Source: Trichaptum fuscoviolaceum (taxonomy: Eukaryota > Basidiomycota > Agaricomycetes > Hymenochaetales > Trichaptaceae). Taken from it: 64,000 nt of DNA. Made by a program: the position numbers and the translations under genes. How positions within the stretch are numbered: the stretch's first letter is position 1; every line of letters starts with the position of its first letter. The notes below the pieces were generated by a model that worked only from the letters and a program-made list of their open reading frames with translations, made no database searches and was not told where the DNA came from. The stretch is taken from assembly GCA_910574455.1 (NCBI GenBank), contig CAJSYZ010000007.1:2487773-2551772 (forward strand), written 5' to 3'. This document shows positions 50,344 to 62,910 of the stretch, piece by piece.

Positions 50344-52507
50344 ATGCCTTCGACTCTAAACACGATCAACTCGACCTTTGGAGCTGCCTTCATTGGTCTA
50401 GTCTGCAGTGCCGTGTACGTCTCGATTTATATCTCTCTTGTCAATTGCAAGATCTAATGTGCTTCGATCGATGGCTTTCTGCAGCATGTACGGCCTTACC
50501 CTGCTACAGACGTGAGGATGCCATGCGATACAGTCGATGCGTTGTTGATATGTATCTATGGTGAAATTGCAGATACACTTACTATCGAAAATACCCCAAT
50601 GATTCTTGGAAATTGAAGTTGATGGTGTTTATTTTATGGTACGTCTTAATCACTACAGCCTCGTACATTTCTTTGACTTGCGATGGATTTGAAGGCTTTT
50701 GGATTCATTACATCTGGCACTCTGCACGACGGCAATCTATTGGTATCTGGTACTAAATTTCGACAACCGAACAAATTTGGGTATAACGCACTGGTATGCG
50801 CATTTACTCATACGAATACTTTTGTCCATCGTTAAACGGACTGACGTCAATGAAGGAGCATGAATGTAAGTGGGACAATGGTAAACGAGATCAACGGTTC
50901 TCAGTTCGTTCGCTTTACCATCAGCTCCAGACTGATTGCAACGTGAGCTAGAAGAATGATCTTGATAACTTCTATATACTCAAACATTTCACAGGGGCTC
51001 ATCGGATTGATGGTCGAACTGTAAGATCTGCGGCATAGCTTCAATGATTACAGTGGCTCATTCTATGAAGCTTTTTTGCTCAGCGAGTGTGGAAAAGTAA
51101 GTCAAATAACAATTTACATGATCTGGATGTATCTCAATGTATCTCAATGTTTCCTCCAGTCAGCAGAAGCTGGTTCATAACTGGATTCATCGTATGTTGC
51201 AAAGAATGACCTGCATGATGGAGGAAGGTATTCAATATTGACTTTTACAGACAATACTCGCGTTCACGCACTTCAGCCTGGGGGTCTGTAAGTAAGAGAT
51301 CTTCATACATTAGTTTCATGCTCAACTCTGGACTTGCATGTAGACTTTACCGTAGAGGCGTAAGTCCAGGAACCGACCGAATTTCAGCTCACTTCTCAAC
51401 TGACCACAACCCACAGCTTCCTCCTGAAGGAATATTCCAAGTATACACAACTGACGTGGGTTACTAGTGCGGGTCTCGGAGCAGCAGCAGCCGCGGACAT
51501 CACGATCGCGACGTCTCTCGTGTACTTTTTAAGCCGAAACAAAACAGGCTTCGAGAAGTGAGTTTTCCTCTCAATACCGAGTCGGGTTTACGAAGCTAAC
51601 GGAATGAAAAAAGAACGGACTCGCTCATAACAACGCTCATGCTCTATGCGATCAACACGGGCTTGCTGACTAGCATTTGTGCAACAGCTGCTGTAATTTG
51701 CGTAAGCAGAACAGAAGTTTTAGGCAGTGTCTTTTTAATGAGGCTGACTTCTGTAGTTTGCCATTATGCCACTTAATTTCATCTGGATCAGCTTCTTCTG
51801 GTGCCTTGGAAAATGTAGGTCTTGATTATTTTTGATTGACGCTCTAGGCACTCATCGTGTAATGCAGTCTACGTTAACTCGATACTAGCTTCGTAAGCCC
51901 TGATTTGTTTCTTTCCGCACTTATGAATTCACTCTCCTGTATCTCATTAGGCTGAACAGTCGGGAAAAGCTGCGAGAGCGTGTACTTCCATCTGAGAACA
52001 CATTCGTGAATCTAACTACGGATGTTCGGCGGGATGGTATTCCCATGTCACCCCAGCTATCAACTTACCGTCGTCATTCTCGCCCCGATCTTGTAAGTTT
52101 GGTATACCGCGTATGTGTCACGATGGCGAACACTAAAGTTGAACGAAACTAGATACCTCGCCAGCTCACTATCAAAGTGGAAACAACAAAGGAGCAGGCA
52201 TCGGATTATTATCTTGTACGCAATTTCCCATAGGATGTACCAAAACCCAACCTCACGCGGGTTTTTATTATGTGCCTCTGATATACTATCTTATCTATTC
52301 TAGAAGGAAGAGGAGCCGGGGAGCCCGCATTCCGCTTCATCGTACATTAGCGGTTCCACTGGCACGAAGAACCCCAGCGCAGTGTCCTTCAGGAGTTCAC
52401 AGCCGCTTGCTGACGCACACGCGTATAGCCTGGCCCTTGGATCAAGCCCACCGTCGACCGGTTCCCCGCGCAGGACAACATTCGTGAAATCGAACGGGGC
52501 ACTATGA
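50344..52507 (+). CDS. DUF6534-family seven-helix membrane protein
   Basis: ATG 50344. The first exons 50344-50414, 50485-50511, 50573-50638 and one from 50695 join in frame; about ten more small exons follow, and the last ends at the TGA at 52505. Family marks: YGLTLLQTYTYYRKYPNDSWKLK, LWLLDSLHLALCTTAIYWYLVLNF, WFITGFITILAFTHFSLGVYFTVEAF and LTWVTSAGLGAAAAADITIATSLVYFL. Then come KTDSLITTLMLYAINTGLLTSICATAAVICF and AIMPLNFIWISFFWCLGKFYVNSILASLNSR. These are the standard DUF6534 blocks in standard order (PNDSWKLK after helix 2, TGLLTS in helix 6, GKxYVNSxLAxLNxR at the end of helix 7). The C-terminal tail is Ser/Pro-rich. Location is membrane by inference; the family's function is unknown. 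Confidence 0.85.
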
Positions 52508-55154
52508 CCCTGGTGCGAGAGGAGGCTAGGACGGCTTCACACCTCACCATGACGACGATCTGCCCTGAACTTCAAGTGCGAATTCTATTATACAATACTA
52601 CCTCAAGTTAAACCTAGGTTCTCACTGTCAGCGTCAACAAAGCGACATAACCTTTCGTAGAATGGTCCTCCCCTGACTTGCGATCCTTGACCCCCCTCTA
52701 TGTACTTCGAGTCGCACGTTCAATCTCACACAATAAGGTATGAGGATAAAGATTCTCATATTCTTGAAAAATTGCAACACTTGCATCTGCATTTGTGCTC
52801 ATGCTCTCTGTACCTTACCCAAGGACAGGGAACGCGCTAGAGCACCAGTCATTCCTTACGCATCTCAATCTCTTTCTTTCGCGGACCTTATTTTTTCTGG
52901 TATTTCATGGGTCGTCCCCCTTTGCTATCATCATTCAATTCAAAGAAAATCTAGCAAGCTAGTGTAATATATGTACGTAGTTGTGTTATAGTGTTGTACA
53001 AACCCATCCTGTCTTTACCCGGCATTTATACCTTCCCCCGCATATCCCCGCATCCAACTCTATTCTTCTCACGTACGAAAGTTTATGTACGTGCGTAATT
53101 AAAGTAGCAATTAAAGTTACCTAGATTTATATTGCACGAGAAGGACGCTGGTGGATAGATGAACACGCCTTACTCCGAGGGGACAAATTCTACCGAGTCG
53201 AGAACTAACAGACCGCCTGTGGACGTGAGAGGCGGGGTAGCCGGAGGAAGGGTTGTTGTAATGGTGTGGGAGTCAACTGAGAAGGTCGTGTGCGTGAGTT
53301 GGCCGAGGCGGTCAGTACTAGTTTTGCGTCGAGTATAGGAGGTAGGGAGGGGTTTTGCTCCCGAAGGCGCGTTTCTCATGGCATCACAAGCCAAGCTAAC
53401 CCCTTTTCACAGTCTTCTTCTCCTGAGTGAAAGGTATGGGATTTGAAGGATTACTCACAGTGTACTCTCGTGCGTCATGGCGGCTCTGAACTACGGTGGG
53501 GGCTGCGCGCTGGGTAGTGGGAAACATTTGTGGATTAGACGTTCTGCCGAAGTAAGAAAAGAAGCATCTGATTGCAGAGATTGGCCGGCACTGCACACTG
53601 CTTCTCGACCATTATGGGGAACGATATCACATCAAGAACAGACCAGTTCTTCAAGAAAAAAAGTAAGACTGGGAGAAGGGTAGGTAGTTAGGTTACAATA
53701 AATGTGATGCGAAGAAATCGGAGAAAAGAAGTCAGCATAATACCGTTCCTTCCTCCATACATATCTTCGAGTGTTCTCTAGAAGGACCTGGATGATGTAC
53801 TTTCGCTAATCTTCTGACGGAAGGGAGATTGAGAATCGAGCCCGGCAAATCAGTTTAAAGGAGGAGATTACGGGCGAAAGGAAGACCGAGTTATCCGGAG
53901 GCCCAAGTGCAGTGTCTTCGTTACTGAAGCGCCATTGCGTTCAGAGAAGGGGGATTAGGTTTGGATGGAAGCTTCTTGAACTGAGTAGTACTGAAGAAAG
54001 ATAGACGCAGTAAATGCGAAATGATGATCGTGAGTCCGAGACGTATATATGTATATACCAAGTGACAGAAAGCCGCCAGTGCACGGTGCAAGGCACATTA
54101 TGAACTACATAATGTAGTGTGAGTTGAGCTTATGAAAATGAACAGCACTTACGGTGACCTGAATGCGGGGTAGAAGATCAGGGACAGAAGTGCAGCAGAC
54201 ATGTGCTCCGCAGGGACCAGGTACGAGACTCGATTCCACAGCATATATATATATGTAGATCCATTGAGTCCGTTTCTTGTCTTCCTTGACTTTGGAACCA
54301 GCTCTTTGAAAATTGTAGGGAAGGCTTTCAGCGTAATATTTGACGCGGACGAACGGAAGACACACTCGTGTCCAGTTCGTTCGCCTTTAGAACGCCCAGA
54401 GCTTGATTGTGAGTAGCCTTAGCACATCGTCGCTTGAAGGCGGGTCAGGACTCAGGAGTCAGATGAAGGAGCAGATGCAAGTTCGAACTTCGAGGTATCC
54501 AAGGAGAGAACTTGAGCGCACCTGATCGTGAGTAACTTCGCATGGCTGCCGGAAAGGCTGGTGGTGAACCTTTCAAAGACGAATTGGACACATCAAGCAA
54601 GAACATCAGCTACTTCAAGAGATTTGTTTAGGGCATCTAATGCATGGTCATATATATTGACAGTGTCATTGTAGAGACGTAGCCAAGAGCCAAATGGACT
54701 TACAAATTTGAGACCTGAGATGGCGCGGAGGTTGAATACCAACCTTACAGCGGACGGAACGTGTCCCGTCTGTCCCTCTCTCCGCCCTCCCAATTCTTTT
54801 CCATCCACCCACAGGACAGCATTCCACCCTTTTATTTCCAAAATTTATGGTGAGCTTACTCATTCTACTTGTATTTTCTTTTCTTTTTCTAATGATTACC
54901 AGTGTGCCACCGAAGTGTGACTATATGCGTGGTGTGCGTTGCACTGACACTTAGAATACCCAGATATTGACTGCCTTTCATTTCTTAATCGTTGGTTCAT
55001 GCATTTGTAGGCTCTGAAAGCTCTGGTGACGGTGCGCATAGTCGAAGAGACATCTTGAGACCGAGTGGCGCACGTGACCGTGAACAGTAGTAACCGGCAA
55101 GGCCCTGACACTGACTGTCGGATGGGTTTTTGTTCGCACGGAGGTTTGACAGCA
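52508..55154. other. Unassigned interval with possible small exons
   Basis: No gene I can build with confidence. Minus-strand stretches 53170-53394 and 53396-53596 could be terminal exons of an unknown gene, since a GTGAGT donor lies between them, but the phases did not join cleanly. Around 54200-54560 two GTGAGTA sites at the end of open plus-strand stretches hint at exons on the other strand. An AT dinucleotide run lies at 54241-54252. The region upstream of 55122 is the RTT109 promoter side. Confidence 0.35.
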
Positions 55155-56924
55155 ATGAAGTTGCGCGACGCGTTGCTCGACGCGCTCGATGACCTGCCCG
55201 GCTCCCGACGCTTCCACCTGCACGTTCTCGTCTCTGCACCGCGCAAGTACACCTCGCTGTTCCCCTATGCGACGACCAGGCCACGCGTGTACGCCCAGGA
55301 CATCCTCGTCCTGTGCTCCGAACAAAAAGATGTCGCGTCGCCACGCATCCTCGTCACCGCGATAGAGGCGGCCGTGTACAACATCCCGGCGTCCAGCTCA
55401 GCGATATTCTATGTCTCAAAGGTCGATTCGACGGGCCAAGGTATGCGCCCGAGTCCAACGGCTGCGCTTGTGCGCGCTCTGTTGAAGTTCTACATCAATC
55501 CAACGACAAGGCCACTCGCAGTCGAGCACCTGTGGGTGCACCTCTTCGCACGTGCACAGTCGCAGTATCTGTTCCCCAACTCAGCGGAGCACCCCGACAA
55601 AAAGCCTCTGGGTGATGTGAAGCTCTGTGCATGGTGGAAGCGCGTTTATACGCACGTCGCGCGCGAGTTGATGGAGACCCAGAATCAGACGCTTCCGCCA
55701 CCAAAATTGTATTACGTGCTCCCGGGGATGGACGAGTTGGAGGCGAAACAGGCATTGGGAGAGTTGTCTGCGGCCAATGTTTTGGCGAACGCAGTTGACC
55801 CACACTGGAAATATGGACACCCGTACTCGCAGGCTGAAGTGCGACCTCCGTGTGCAGCGAAGCGCTCGAAGGACACACGTCACAACCTTGGGTTATTCAT
55901 TCCATCGTTTGAGGACGACCCGAAGTCGCGATTTCTGGATGAGATAGCATGCACGACGCAGGTGGATGGTCTGCGATCACCGAAACGGAAGCGAGCGAAG
56001 GCGTCTGTGTCTGCCTCAGACAAGCCTCAGGTCGGCGCTAGTCGCGATGGTGACGGTGATGAGAATGGTGGTGGTGATGAAGGTGGAATTGATGGCACTG
56101 CATCGCACGTCGATCCCGGTCCGCCGGGCGAAAAGAAAGAGAAGAAAGAGAAGTTGGATCGAATCCCGGGAGAGCTGGGCATCGTGAGTGCAGATGAGTT
56201 TTGGGAGCGAATGTCCTTCCGGCAGGAATGTGTTGCAGGTGCGGTGACGGGCTTTTTTGTTGCAATCTATTCCTGGCCGTCCAGTACCAGCACTTCGTCT
56301 TCCAAAGGCGTGCAGAGCTCAAACCCGCTCGCGCCGCAATCAGGGCAGGTCTCGTTTCATATGGTTCGGCGCATAGTATCGAGTCTGACTACGGGGCACG
56401 ATTTTTCGACGACCGAAAAGGCACTTCGGGCGACGGAGGTGCTCGAGGGGGCCATTGAAGGGCTGTGCTCGGGATTGACTAGCAGCAGTGCCCATCACGC
56501 AAATTCTTCGATGTCGACATCAGCCTCGGGTGCTTTGGTCCCGGTGCTCGCGCCGAACAATGAAGAAGAACGGAAGACGCCTGAACCTGAGCTGCCACTG
56601 CCATTTGTTTCCGGCGCGTCCCCAAAGACCCCACCGCGTCGGCTGGCGTCCTTGCCGTCGATGGACAGCACCGGAATGAGCCTGGGTGTGCCGCGATTTA
56701 ATAACCTGGACAACGACGTGTCGCCGAACCCGTTCCCCGAGCCAATCGCGAGCTCGGACACGTACCATCAATTCATCTACGGCTCGATCTCCATTGCAAA
56801 CCCGGAGGCAGCGTTGCCCTCTTCGCTTGGCGGCAACGGCAGGGACAGTGCGGTGGCTGGGGTCAAGGAGAAGGCGACGCCGACGGTGACTGTTCTGGCA
56901 GTGAGAAAGAAGAAGAAACGGTAA
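55155..56924 (+). CDS. RTT109: Rtt109 histone H3 lysine acetyltransferase (H3K56)
   Basis: Rtt109 is the fungal-specific KAT11 enzyme that acetylates newly made histone H3, mainly K56, together with histone chaperones, in chromatin assembly and DNA damage tolerance. A single open frame. ATG 55155 (MKLRDALLDAL) gives 589 residues and fits the family start; ATG 55122 in the same frame would add 11 residues. Blocks seen: FHLHVLVSAPRK, ILVTAIEAAVYNIP, IFYVSKVDSTGQ, LVRALLKFYI, EHLWVHLFARAQSQYLFPNS, LCAWWKRVY, WKYGHPYSQAEVRPP and LGLFIPSFEDDPKSRFLDEI. In the last block, the DDPK corresponds to the yeast acidic pair and autoacetylated lysine (K290). A disordered acidic insert follows, then a conserved block DEFWERMSFRQECVAGAVTGFF and a long Ser/Pro tail ending in a Lys/Arg-rich KKKKR. 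Confidence 0.93.
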   Translation: MKLRDALLDALDDLPGSRRFHLHVLVSAPRKYTSLFPYATTRPRVYAQDILVLCSEQKDVASPRILVTAIEAAVYNIPASSSAIFYVSKVDSTGQGMRPSPTAALVRALLKFYINPTTRPLAVEHLWVHLFARAQSQYLFPNSAEHPDKKPLGDVKLCAWWKRVYTHVARELMETQNQTLPPPKLYYVLPGMDELEAKQALGELSAANVLANAVDPHWKYGHPYSQAEVRPPCAAKRSKDTRHNLGLFIPSFEDDPKSRFLDEIACTTQVDGLRSPKRKRAKASVSASDKPQVGASRDGDGDENGGGDEGGIDGTASHVDPGPPGEKKEKKEKLDRIPGELGIVSADEFWERMSFRQECVAGAVTGFFVAIYSWPSSTSTSSSKGVQSSNPLAPQSGQVSFHMVRRIVSSLTTGHDFSTTEKALRATEVLEGAIEGLCSGLTSSSAHHANSSMSTSASGALVPVLAPNNEEERKTPEPELPLPFVSGASPKTPPRRLASLPSMDSTGMSLGVPRFNNLDNDVSPNPFPEPIASSDTYHQFIYGSISIANPEAALPSSLGGNGRDSAVAGVKEKATPTVTVLAVRKKKKR

Positions 56925-57733
56925 GAGAGCTCTCCAGGCTCTCAGCTCTGTGAAGCTTGATGGAGACTATACGGGGCTACAATGCTGATAGGAGTGTGGT
57001 TTATGTTCGTGTTCAAACACTGATGCTGGTCATGAGGTTGGTTCGTTCTCATGTTGGGTGAGGCTAGTTTCATTTACACGCCAGTAGACCACCAGGCGCC
57101 CGTGTCTAACTCGATCTGTTATCTACATCTTCCCTTCCCTTCTGGCCTCGAGGCTCCGCACAATGATATAGCAGGAGCCATATGCAAAGCAATATATTAT
57201 ATACGAGCTCATTGATGGCATTCGCCCGACATAAGTAAAAAAAATGAAGAAAGCAATAAGAGCTATCAAACGTAAGACACGGAGATGTTACTCGGTTGTG
57301 TGTGGCATCGGACGTTGATTTGAGAGTTCGAAATCAGAAGAAAAGGACAAATTCGAGACGCGCTTGATCAACTCTACTTGACGACTTACACGACGTCCAC
57401 GCCCGCCCTCTTCCCTCCTTCCCTCCCCTCCCCCACCGACGGAACAGTCGTCGTCGTCGCCGTCCGTGTTGTCAAGCAGCGGATAGCACGCACATTCGAT
57501 CAGAGCAAATCCGGAAGTCTGGGTTTATCGCAAGCCCGCCGTTCTGGAAGCAATACCGCTGTTGGCTGCCACCCTCCCAACACACCCCCTCCAGCAGCCC
57601 GGTGTTATTGACACCCACGACAGGGCTTCTCCCTTTGCTTGCTTACGACGACGACGAGCTACGACCGAGACGACCTGAGACAGCGCGCACAGCGGAAGGA
57701 TCGACGAGCAGACTGCGTTTTCCGCAGCGAGAG
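56925..57733. other. Intergenic
   Basis: 3' flank of RTT109 and upstream region of the next gene. A pyrimidine-rich, CCCTCC-type stretch at 57400-57440 suits a promoter. No gene. Confidence 0.5.
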
Positions 57734-60700
57734 ATGCCTCCTACAACAGGCGACCGGGCCGCAGCGCTGTCGCTCCCCTCGTTCGCGCAGGCCTTCAGCT
57801 CGCTCGGGCCCAGCGACAACCATGCGCTCCCGCCCATCCACGGGCATGGCCACCATTCACGACATATCCACCACCCGCCGACACGCTCGCCGTCGACCTC
57901 GTCGTCTGCCTCGCCCGCACTCAGTCGCCCTAGCATTCCCCACCAGCGGCCTGCACCCCCGTCGTCTGCCGCCCAAAGAGCTCAAGCGCAGAGGAAACGC
58001 CCAAGGGAGAATGACGACTCGGCCCACGAGGACGGGCCTGACTCTTCTGAGTAAGTCGAGATTTGCTTTGCTCTTTTGCTCTTTGTCAATGGTTCATCGA
58101 TTTTTGACCATTGCACTCGGTTTTACTTTGTTATTCGACATTACAGCAACAGCTCTCCGCAGGCGAGACCAATCAAACAGGAGCCAGAACATGATCAACT
58201 CGATCCGACACCGACACCATCTCCTAAGCCTCACTTATCGCGACTGAAAACCATCCCCCAGCGCCGTCCCACTCCTGTCACATCCTCAAATGACCGTGAA
58301 AGAGATATCACTGGCGGCGGGGCACCCCCTCCCTCGTTGGCCAGACCTATGCCCAACCCACCGTCGAAGCGAAGACGAGTGACGATCAGCGGCGTCGCGC
58401 TCAACACCTCGAACCTGCCCTCGTCTGATGGATTCGCGGTCCGCACGCCGACGCACACGCACGGGCCCCTCGCAGGGATCAACACCGGGCCCTCGACGCC
58501 GATCTCGCCAGTCGTCATGGGCTTCACCATCCAGCGCGACGACCCTGGCGCGATCGAGCAGGTGCGCGCCATGTTGTCGGTCAAGCAGAAGCAGAAGGCG
58601 CTCATCGAGAGCCGCCGCGGGAGCGTGTCGAGCGTCGGTGTGACGGACGGACGGCGGGGCTCGACGGCGGGCTTGCTGGAGGGCAGGCGCGGGAGCGTGT
58701 CGAGCTTGCATCCAGTGGCGACCCCGACGCCGTCGGTGCATATCGTGAACCCCACGCCGACGACCGCGACGGCACCCGGACCCGGTTCCAATCCCAACTC
58801 AAACGCGTCCCCCGCTCCGAAGAGATCGGGCCCCAGTCCAAACGGAGGCCTGAGTCGCCTAGGGCCGTCGCCGCCGTCGATGACTGTGCCGTCGAATGTA
58901 ACGACGCAGCACAGTCCCAACAATAGCCAGCGCTCGTCGCCGCTGATATCAACGAGCAGTGCGAAAGCGCCTGCGTCAAACGCTCCTGCGGGGGCTTCTG
59001 CGAACAATGTTGGGGTCGGCGCTGCTTCGTCGGCTGCTGGACCGGGTGGGCGGCCAATAAGCCCATCTGTGCACGTCGTACCTAGCCACAATGCGCGCGC
59101 ACACCCGGGGTCTGCTTCTTCTGTCAACACATCTTCGAGCGCTGGAAACATCCGGTCGCCGCCTTCGCAGCATCAGCTCACGGGTCCTGGCCAGGCTCAT
59201 TCGCATAGCACATCTTCCCATCCTATACAGCATCCTTCCCAGGCATCCCAATCAAGTGCAAATGGAAACGCAAATATGAACACTAGAGATGGTCCAGCTC
59301 ACTCCTCAGCTCAGTTACAACAAGCCCAGCACGCTACGCGGGGGCTCTCCGCGCTCGCTGACAACCTGCCCCCTCCTCCGACAAGCTTCGCGCGGCGGCG
59401 CGCAGGGCAGCTTGGGATGCGAAACAAGCCTGCGGACATCGTCATCAGCCCGCGCGATTCGGATTCTGCGACGTCTGCGACAACCCCTCACGGTATGTCG
59501 AACATGCCTGGCGGGCCGCATAAGACGGCGCTGTCGATCAGCAGCTACAAGTCATTGCAGCCTGCGATCCAGAGCGCGCCGCCTGTTCCTCGACCAGGGC
59601 AGGATCCAGGGCGATTTCCGATGGCGTTGCCAAGTCTACCACCTGCGATAAGCCAGAGAGGCGTGACGGTGCGACGAGCCCCCGGACAGGTCCCGCCGAC
59701 GCCGACTAGGCTGAGCATGCAACGCACTCAAGGATCGACAACGGAGAGTGCGAGCGTCAGACTGTCCCATCCGACAAGCTCGTCGTTAGCCGTGCCGTCT
59801 CACGTTGTGATGCCTGCGACACCCGTCACCTTCCATCGTGCAGTGAACACGAGCGCTGATAAATCGGCATTCTTAGCGCCATTCGAGCAGTTTTACGATG
59901 CACTAAACGATGCTCAGGTCCTGAAGAACTGGTTTGGCGAACAGCTGAGACGCGTGGGGAAGGTTGCGAAGGACGTCGAAGCCCAGCGTGCGGAGTTGGA
60001 TAAGGCCAGGGCGGAGCTGGAGAGGCAGAGAGAGGAGATCGCAAGGATGGGGAAATCTGCTGCTATTAATGCGGCGCAAGCCCATGATGCCAGCGGGGGT
60101 ATCGGTGGGCTGGCTAGAGGTGAGCTAGAACGCCTTGTAAGCAGTGCTGTTCACCAGGAAGTCGGCGCATGGAAAGAGGAAGTCTCGTATCTGAGGAACA
60201 GGGTGCACGAGCTGGAAGATGCTCTTCGCGTTAATCGACCGGAGAGAGAAATTGTGAGGGACAGCAGAGTAGGTCCAAGTGAGACTGCTGCTGATGGCAG
60301 ACAGATAAATGGCGCTCTTCCTCCGACTTCATCGTCTGGCGCAACACCAAGACTAGGCCATGCCCGTACTCCATCACATCCAAGTACACCCGGAGGTATC
60401 TCTCAGCAAACTGGCGTTGGCCCTTCGACCTCAAACGCTAAGTTCCCAGCAGCGGTGGACTCGTATACGTTCCCATCCGTCCAACCTCTTCCTCCTCCCC
60501 CCTCCGCTTCCACCTCTATCTCTACCTCTACTCCAGCTTCGACACATCCTCATCCATACGCCCGTACAGGCGCAGATTCAAAGTCGCATTCTCGCTTGAC
60601 AGCGCCTGCATCAGGGTCGGGCTCGCGGTGGGAGAAGATGCGCCGGAGTGTCTCCCCCGCCTCGCGTCCCAGTCTCCGGGATCGCGAAAGCAGGAGCCGA

Positions 60701-61198
60701 GAGCGTGGTGGCAGGAGCCTTTCGCGCTCAGCTGCCAGCTCTCCTGCACCGTCGGTAGATTCGACGATTGGGAGGAGCGGCGTCTCGCGCCGCCTCTCGG
60801 TGTCCGCCATGCGTTATGAGCCCCCTGCGAACGCTCACCCACCCGTGGATGTCCCGCGACCTTCGACTCCGTCAGCGAAGTCCAGGATGCAGGACGATTC
60901 AAATGGACCTGCGCCGTCGGAGGGCGCTGCCTCTGCTACTCGCAAAGGCGGAGAGAAGCCAGGAGGCGCGAATGCTGAGGCAGAGAAGCCAGAGCTTAGG
61001 AGACACCATAGCCACCATGGTGTCGTCAATCCGAGTGCGAATGCAAAATCCGGGAAACCCAGCTCGCGAGGTCATGCACGTCAGCTGTCTGGCAGCAATC
61101 TACGAAGTCCTGGATCTTCGTCTTCAGCTACTTCTACGGTGACAGGCACGTCCCCGCCTAAACGTCCTGCGAGCCCTATGGATGAAGATGTGCCTTAG
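57734..61198 (+). CDS. Large Ser/Pro-rich protein with central coiled coil, probably nuclear
   Basis: Exons 57734-58050 and 58147-61198 join at phase 2 to give 1122 residues; the ATG at 57734 is preceded by in-frame sequence without a better start. I do not recognise the family. Visible parts: a Ser/Pro/His-rich start; basic KRRRV (a possible nuclear signal) at about 200; and three RRGS boxes within about 35 residues (SRRGSVSS, GRRGSTAG, GRRGSVSS), which look like basophilic-kinase sites. These are followed by a long low-complexity stretch. Then comes FLAPFEQFYDALNDAQVLKNWFGEQLRR and a coiled coil of about 40 residues rich in Ala/Glu/Arg (VEAQRAELDKARAELERQRE), and a second short helix (VSYLRNRVHELEDALRV). 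The C-terminal third is Ser/Arg-rich. A 306-codon frame on the other strand at 58231-59151 is a shadow of GC-rich codons. Confidence 0.75.
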
Positions 61199-62331
61199 TT
61201 TCACAAGTGTCCTAAGGCCAATGATTTTGGCCGTTAGTCCCTCACTCCCGCTCTCGCTCGTCTTCATCTACTTCTATTGAATCGGAAACACCTGCTCCTT
61301 TTCATCTCCTATGTATTTATACTCCCTTTGACTTTTTTTTTCAGTTCCTTCCATCTGCTGTGTCTAAAATGGTCTCTGTCCTTTTCGTTCTTCTTCTTTG
61401 AATGTAACCAAGCTATCTGTCCCTCCTCCCTGGCCTTTCCGCCTTCTATCAATATCGGATTGGTGTGAGATATGTTGTGCCTGTTGTCCCCGCTCTTGAA
61501 GTTTCGCAACTTCCCCCCCTTCATCCCTATCTACTTGACGAACGTACATACAATTCTCTTTTTTTAGCCTGCCTGTGTTCATGTGTAAAAATGATGTGTC
61601 TATCGTTACTAACCGCATTACTTTCACACTCGTTTCTTATCTAGACGGTCTGCTTTTGCTCTCATACTTTCTCTAGAGTGTACCTGTGCTGTCCCGACGT
61701 CGATGTTAATAACACGATGATTAGCAGGTTGCCATCCGACTTACATAGCTCTTCTCTGTTTACTGTCTCTTTCTTTTCTTTCTCAAGGATGTATGGTAAT
61801 AAAATGTCAGCTCTCGTCTACCTCGTGTAGAGCAACATATTCAAGTGCAGAGATGACATACGTGAACCGAGATATGTACTTCAGGTGCTTTGACACGAGA
61901 GTCGAAGCAGAGATTTTCAGTATTCACCAGCCGGGAAAGCTGCAAACACCAAGCCATTGCTGAGTCCAGAACATATACTTGGTAGACGATGCACATATAG
62001 TAGAGGCACTTGCGGCTGCAGAGGATTCAGAATGCACGCTAGTGACTTGAACGTGAAATGAATGTCCGAAGTACATATTGTGCGGCTTCACAGCTTTCGG
62101 CAGTCAGAAATCTCGTATATTGCTAAGTTCGTGGCTAGGTAAGTTGACGCAGTTGGTAGGCTTTCGAAGCTGAATGAATACCGGTACGTAGGTTTACGAA
62201 TAGTTAAAGGTCACCGTAGCGTAGATTGATTGCAAAAATGCGAAATGCGATACTCTAGTGTACTGTTTCTATGATGAAGAATATGAGAAGACGACAATGA
62301 AAGCATCAGGCCAATGAATACTCACATGAGT
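61199..62331. other. Intergenic, convergent 3' flanks
   Basis: Very T-rich runs at 61318-61345 and 61383-61400 follow the stop of the plus-strand gene and fit a 3' untranslated region. No gene seen. Confidence 0.5.
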
Positions 62332-62910
62332 TTACCAGAATTCCCTCCTCTTCTTCCGAATCGCCATGACCATCGACTTTTGTTCACCCCACTTCGAGCG
62401 ATTCTTCTCGTGTTCTTCCTCCCTCTTCGCGAGCGATGACTTTCTGACTGCGTTGCCGAGAGGCACCTGCTGAGCGACGAGGAACGGGGGACATCTGAAC
62501 TCCTTCGCGAGCGCACCCCGCGTCCACCGCACCGGGTCCGCGGCGCGCAGCTCGCGCATCTTCGCGAAGTCCTCCTCCACGAGCACGTTGTTCTCGTACT
62601 TGCGTGGTTTTCGCGAGCGCGGGGGGACGAGGCCGTCCGGCGCTGGGGCGGAGGATGAAGATGCAGGAGACGACGGCAGGGGCGTTGGAGGGCGGAGTAG
62701 CGGCGATGCAGGCAGGATGGTCGTTGAGAACGGCGAGGGCGACGTTGGGGGTGGTCTGTGAATGAAGGTCATGCCTTCGGGAAGTTTTGAGACCGTCGCG
62801 TTCGGGCTGGTGAGCAGCGGGTCTATAACCTTCGGAGGAGGCCTTTCTGGCCGTCGAGTCGCATAGCTGCGTCTGAAGACGGAGAACGACAATGTTCCTC
62901 TCGGCTTCAT
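62332..62910 (-). CDS. MRPL20: Mitochondrial large-subunit ribosomal protein, MRP-L20 (mL58) family
   Basis: 192 residues from ATG 62910. Starting at MKPRGTLSFSVFRRSYATRR gives a textbook mitochondrial import sequence (basic, Ser-rich, no acidic residues); a further in-frame ATG at 62949 would add 13 residues. A Pro/Ser linker follows. The family core is KYENNVLVEEDFAKMRELRA, DPVRWTRGALAKEF, CPPFLVAQQVPL and a final basic helix (KREEEHEKNRSKWGEQKSM) ending at REFW and a stop. The pattern (two-helix acidic piece, LRAxDPxxWTRxxLAxxFxCPxxxV, basic tail) fits the fungal MRP-L20 family as I remember it. No intron needed. Confidence 0.75.
   Translation of the reverse strand: MKPRGTLSFSVFRRSYATRRPERPPPKVIDPLLTSPNATVSKLPEGMTFIHRPPPTSPSPFSTTILPASPLLRPPTPLPSSPASSSSAPAPDGLVPPRSRKPRKYENNVLVEEDFAKMRELRAADPVRWTRGALAKEFRCPPFLVAQQVPLGNAVRKSSLAKREEEHEKNRSKWGEQKSMVMAIRKKRREFW

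Noticed and set aside
58231..59151. 306-codon gene on the minus strand
   Set aside because: Antisense shadow of a GC-rich, low-complexity exon; no recognisable features.
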